A stretch of 64,000 nucleotides of DNA. Source: Asterias amurensis (lineage: Eukaryota > Echinodermata > Asteroidea > Forcipulatida > Asteriidae). Shown here piece by piece: positions 59,201 to 64,000 of the stretch (the first letter of the stretch is position 1; each line of letters opens with the position of its first letter). The stretch lies in the NCBI RefSeq assembly GCF_032118995.1, contig NC_092661.1:18859185-18923184 (forward strand), given 5' to 3'. A program made the position numbers and the translations under genes. Under the pieces are notes generated by a model. The model had not been told where the DNA came from. It saw only the letters and a program-made list of their open reading frames with translations, and made no database searches.

Positions 59201-62200
59201 GATACAAGATTGTAAATTTGTACAGCATCACAGTTGGTTAAATTAATAAACAGTTTGATACATTACAAACTACTGTTTAAAGGAACGGTACAAAATTGTA
59301 ATCATTTTATTTTAGTAGTGTAAGCACTTAATAGTATGTACCGTTCATTGGTTAGTTTGATCATTTATATTAAATACCTTGCCTTTATCATTTATTTGCA
59401 CAACAATTATATCTACAGCATTTCTTGTTAAAGTGAGGGTTTTGTAGCAAAAGTTAATACAGCAACATGTTAAGATTAAACTTAGTGGTTAATCTACCAG
59501 CTACATAAATTGCAAATAGTTCACCAGATTGAAAATGGAATCAACCGTAAAACAGTGTGAAGTATTAGTGAGGAATAGTCTACTTGGTTAAAAGGAGGGG
59601 TGAACATCTCCAAATTGTCAATATAATTTCAATAAACCATAGGACGAATTTTCCATTTTCTGTTTGTTTTTGTTTCTTTTTATTGAACACCGTTTCATTT
59701 TACATACGGACGTATAATGAATAATACCGATAAAATAATAAGTTAACCCTCACTTGTAACAGTCTCTCGTTCACTTCTTACAAATTAAACATTTCATTGG
59801 CTTGAAACTGTTCCAACATGGACGTTGTCCTGGTCCCAATTTCATTTGCTTGAAATAGTAAGTCTGTTGGCAGTTTAAATGCTGGTACCCTGTTTGTTTC
59901 ACATTTGGATTGTGCACTGTGCACAGTAAAACAATTTTTATAAAACAACTATTGGAGCCTTCATCTACGTTCCATTAAGTAAAACGCTGAAATTGATGAT
60001 CAACGTTTGAACAGTTTCAACAAAATCCATAGCTATATATGCTACGTGCATCTACCCCTTACCAAAAAGTACTACCAAATCACTATCGTAAAAACCAATA
60101 CACATTCTTTACAGTCTACATACAAAAAAACCAAGAGTACAGTTTCCCCATAAATACATAAAAATGTCAAAGCAAAATCGAGTACCAGGCAAACACTCAC
60201 AAAAATATATAGACATTTAGCTCCCGTAACCCCATCCAGTAACTTTTTTATTTTTATTTTTTATTTTTAAAAGAAAATATATATATTCTTAACTGAATGG
60301 GGTTGTATGAGCTTCATTTTTAACTTTCCCATTGCAGTCCCCATACAATATCATAAATATACAAATACAAAAAATATAATACTTTTCGGTAAAAAGCAAA
60401 AACAAAATTGTTGATCTTACTATCAGAATTACACCCTGTCCACTTCAGCTATAGATTTCACACAGGCATCTTTTGTGACCTTAAGTGCCAAATCATTATG
60501 CATTAACACTATCAACAGAAACACTGTCTTATTAAAATGGCACAAACTGTTGTGTTTTAATAATCCAGATAGTAACTTTGGGCTTTTGACATGGATATGA
60601 CCGAGAGTTGTTTTGATGAGTTGCATATGACAACAAAACCTCACTGAAAAACAACTATCATGTCAACTAGTGTAGATAAAAAAAGTCAAAGCAATGTCAC
60701 TCAACTTTGACTTGTATGGAAGAAAAGGGAAACTGTGAAAATATTTTGACAGATTTTCAAATGAGTTTGTCCAATTCATGGCTTGTTCATGTGTAAGTAA
60801 TTCTGTCTTTGGCCTGTCTAACGTCGCAAAAATTCATAAAAAACTAGCATTCAACAGGAAAATGCAGCCACAAATCATAATTAAAAAATAAAGGGGATAA
60901 AAGACAATGCCCAAAATAATCGTCATTAGGAGTACAAACAGTAAGGACAGTACAATTAAAAAAAGTCTTAACAATTCTACAAAAATACACTTTATATAAA
61001 GTGGCACCGTTGGGTAAAAAGTTGCATATATAATTGTTTACACATGGTCGTAAATAGTGTTATATTCCAAACACAAAGTACAATAAGGCGTTGATATCTA
61101 CATGTACAAGAAACAGTACTGGTGGGAACATCATTAACCATCCATTGACCAACTATGTACCTCTCTTTGTGACAAAATCTGTTAACTTGCTATGAAGCTT
61201 TGAAAGCATTAGTTCCAACCTCTTTGATTGAAACGTTCCCTGAATGCTGATGGCACCTTTGAGGCCATCATGTACCATCGATCAAATATCAAAAAGAAGA
61301 CTTTCAATAAGTTCAATAATGTCTTTCACTAGAATAGATCGTTCCCGCCCAATCCACCAAATAATGATAAAAGGGAACTATTGCTCTGATACATACCAGA
61401 TCTATTGATCTGAAAAATAAAAACACCAAGTCTTGCTTGCGCCATTTTATGATGTCTGGTTCCTAGTGCTACTTATGATAGACATTTTTGGTGATGCATT
61501 TGTAATTTATCGCACAGCGTGCATTTTTATTCTGAAATTTGTAGAGCATTGGAAGAGACCAGCTGCATAGGATGGTGGTACAAGGGGTCAATATTTACTA
61601 AAATGATCTTCTGTTAGTAGCAGTGGAAATCATTTCTGTTTTTTATAACATTGATTGATTACATGTGATACTTGGCTTGAAGTGGGTCAGGATTATAGCG
61701 ATTTTCTCCAACTCATAAGTGCATATAGAATGGTGCATAGCTTCATTAATAGTATAAAGGAAAGGGCAGTAATTTGATCGATGGTATAGGTGGAGCAAAG
61801 GGGTAAGAGGCAGCCACCTTGCTTGGACCTTGGGAGTCCGTCGTTTGGAGATAAGTTTGCATGTTTAACCTTAGCAATGATACAAAAATAAGCAACTGGG
61901 TGTTTTTACTTGATGCATTTGAGCTCCAATTTGTTTCCAAGGTTTCTACATGATTTATACCTTTACTGTTCCAAAGGGCAGCTTATTTACTGGGGATGTC
62001 CCACTTAAAGTGTTATCAAAAAGTCTGTTTTTATATCGCATGCATGCATCTGTTTGATACAAACAAATCCTATGCATCTGATTTCAATTGATTAGTATGC
62101 TGGGCATACCTTTCGCTTCCTGATATGCAACATTTAGTTTTGCCCCCTCATCTTAAAAAACTAAATCTTGAGATTTGATTTATTTTTAAGTACAAATCTT

Positions 62201-62380
62201 AATTTGAGTTTTGTTGAGATAATGCAACTCCCCTTATAAGTAATCACCACGGAACAGTAAAGGTCACCAAAGGATTAGTTGGGGCGCTCCTCTTGCCCCC
62301 AACATTCTCGTTTTAGCTGAATAACAAATACAAAGATTGTTTTTAGCGTACAAGCTGGTCAATGGACACGTATGTTAGAA
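56256..62380. other. Transposon-poor DNA, no gene recognised
   Basis: No copy of any repeat family found elsewhere in the window. A GC-richer patch at about 58700-58930 is open on the minus strand for 80 codons (TLGYECTYHLEHHPSSYND and onward), without an ATG, splice site or known domain. Confidence 0.35.
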
Positions 62381-62486
62381 ATACTGTGAAAAATTAGGCA
62401 GTACTGTACCATGGCTTATCATGACTTTCATGACATCAGATGGTTGGATAGGGGCAGTGTTGCTCCCAAAACCATGCCTGGGAACT
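62381..62486 (-). other. Candidate terminal exon on the minus strand
   Basis: On the minus strand a long pyrimidine tract (CTCTTTTTCTTTCTCTC region) ends TTCTCACGCAG|AGTTCC, a strong acceptor, at 62487/62486. One frame reads VPRHGFGSNTAPIQPSDVMK onward to TAA about 105 bp on. No family recognised. If real, the gene lies mostly beyond the right edge. Confidence 0.25.
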
Positions 62487-62487
62487 C

Positions 62488-63147
62488 TGCGTGAGAAGTC
62501 AAACATTCGTGAGGGAGAAAGAGAGAAAGAAAAAGAGAAAAAACCAGGGTTAGGCTCAAGGTCACCGGTGTTTTTGATTTGATGGCGTTAGAAAAAAGCT
62601 CCAACTATTATTAAATGGGGTTAATAGCATAGTATAGCTCATGCTTATATATTACAAGTGTATAAACTTCTGAAGATATACACATACAATAAAGGTGCTC
62701 TGAGCCTCCTTGAAGTAAATGTGTTCTAGAAATGAAAGCAGTAGAGAAAATATGTTACACATTTCAGGACAAAGCCTGCATTCTCAAAAGTGTTGCTATG
62801 TCATTCATCACTTGATGAGCAACCATCTAGATCAAACATATTTAACAAACCTAATTTATGGTTTCATTTTACAGATGATGTCTAGTGGATTTATCAGAAA
62901 CATGTAACATATTATTTGATCCTTTTCATTCACTTTCAATGATATTGTACTGTCAAGTCAGCAATTCAGACATCATTCCATGTTGAGTCCAAATAACTCA
63001 TGGGCTGCAATGTGAAATACGCCAATCTTTTAAATATTTATTCTGCGGTCATTCCAAGGTTTTTACAACATAAATTGACTAGACACCTTTTAACAGTTGT
63101 GCACAAACTGCTCATGGAGGTTATTCTGTTTTTCAATGTGTTTTCAG
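62488..63147. other. Intergenic or intronic DNA, no feature recognised
   Basis: A purine-rich tract (GAGAAAGAGAAAG type) near 62515-62545 is the plus-strand view of the pyrimidine tract named above. Confidence 0.35.
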
Positions 63148-63373
63148 GGAGGTATATAAATTAAACTGGATGAAGTTTAAGCCAAGATTGGATGAGGGCC
63201 AAACATTCCTTGAAAGCCAGAGGCCAAAACTGCTTCTCTTAGCTAAGCTTTTTAACACTCTAGGCGATTCAATAAACCTGCCAGAGAATTGTTTGTCAAC
63301 AGAATACGGACCAAACTCATTCAAATTGGTTTACCCACCAAATTTAAGACATGGTAGACATTTCATTCAATGA
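63148..63373 (+). CDS. Candidate terminal coding exon, unassigned
   Basis: The acceptor AATGTGTTTTCAG|G opens a phase-1 frame of 74 codons, EVYKLNWMKFKPRLDEGQTF, then PKLLLLAKLFNTLGDS and ENCLSTEYGPNSFKL, to the TGA at 63371-63373. The frame is balanced and lacks low-complexity runs. I do not recognise the protein, and no upstream partner exon was found. A minus-strand frame overlaps (63133-63324) but lacks splice support. Confidence 0.3.
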
Positions 63374-64000
63374 TTGTGGAGAAACATAAAAAGTGTAAGA
63401 ATACCATCAATATACTTCAAGGGAACTAAAGGAAACATTTGTGCTGTTAATAATGCTTTTGGATAAAGTAAATTTCCAAAAAGCAAGCTGGCACTTTCCT
63501 GTTCCCCCTTCATATTTTCAGAGCCTTTTCTGAGCCCTTAGACAACAGAAAGCACTTAGAATAACAACATATATACAGCTCAAGTGAAGGGTACTTTCTG
63601 AAAGACTAACCATATGCAGTCTTTTATTCTCATCAGACTCAGTCATAGTCCAACTCTTGGTTTCGCTTTTTCTTTCTACAAAATAATCTGGAATTTGGGA
63701 CAGGAATAACTAAACTAGCCAATTTTCCCTCTACAGCCAAAAATATCAAGAGATTTATTATGCAGTACAAATTCTCTTTCAACAGTAAATTGAACATCAA
63801 AAGACAAGCTCTCAGTTTTGAAATAAAGTAATTCATTTGTTTCATTTTGTTGTTGGTGTTGTGTCCACCCAAAAGAGAAAGGTCAAATTTCAAAGTTGAT
63901 TGCACTTATGTTTGATTTGTACAACTATGAAAACTTCTGAGGTAAATTCATCATGAAAGACACACTTTAACATGCAGGGCAAATGAACAGAAAAAGAAAA
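63374..64000. other. Flanking DNA, no gene recognised
   Basis: No exon, repeat copy or strong signal seen. The 88-codon minus frame at 63639-63905 has no recognised feature. Confidence 0.35.

Noticed and set aside
48000-64000. QKI as the right-hand neighbour of PACRG
   Set aside because: QKI follows PACRG in human, but no KH domain or QKI C-terminal sequence was found in any frame here.
1-64000. LTR retroelements, retrovirus-like or Polinton-like fossils, toxin remnants
   Set aside because: No paired long terminal repeats, protease, integrase, capsid or polymerase-like frames were seen.

Overview
This window is AT-rich animal nuclear DNA: spliced genes, GT-AG introns, long intergenic gaps, and many short palindromic DNA transposons and tRNA-derived SINEs. 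The three recognisable genes, and repeats of a kind I associate with echinoderms, suggest an invertebrate deuterostome, most likely a sea star. That species call is an inference from memory, not a database result.

Layout. 1-1092: the last two coding exons of an IBTK-like gene (+). 1.3-15.0 kb: intergenic DNA with two adjacent copies of a TTAA-flanked MITE (one carrying a CR1-like LINE tail), other MITEs, minisatellites and SINEs. 15150-17311: a complete two-coding-exon TPBG-like (5T4/WAIF1) leucine-rich-repeat receptor gene (+). 17.3-45 kb: a gene-poor stretch with about eight copies of one ~380-bp MITE family, several other foldback elements, and a cluster of tandem arrays at 35.9-40.0 kb. 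That cluster holds a 105-bp satellite interrupted by a tRNA-like element with inverted-repeat ends, a seven-unit array of 140-143 bp repeats each carrying tRNA-like A and B boxes, and a 100-bp triplication. 41-44.8 kb: exons of a candidate spliced transcript (-) starting head-to-head with the next gene. 45176-47672: a complete four-coding-exon PACRG gene (+), whose product is a ciliary doublet-microtubule protein. 47.7-64 kb: few transposons, no confidently identified gene, and a few isolated exon-like reading frames.

The three genes do not form a pathway. IBTK is a CUL3-linked ubiquitin ligase adaptor, TPBG a Wnt-modulating membrane receptor, and PACRG an axonemal protein. Their neighbourhood is still informative: IBTK and TPBG are also neighbours on human chromosome 6q14, and PACRG is on human 6q26, so the window probably keeps an old deuterostome linkage. 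I saw no LTR element, retrovirus-like or Polinton-like fossil.
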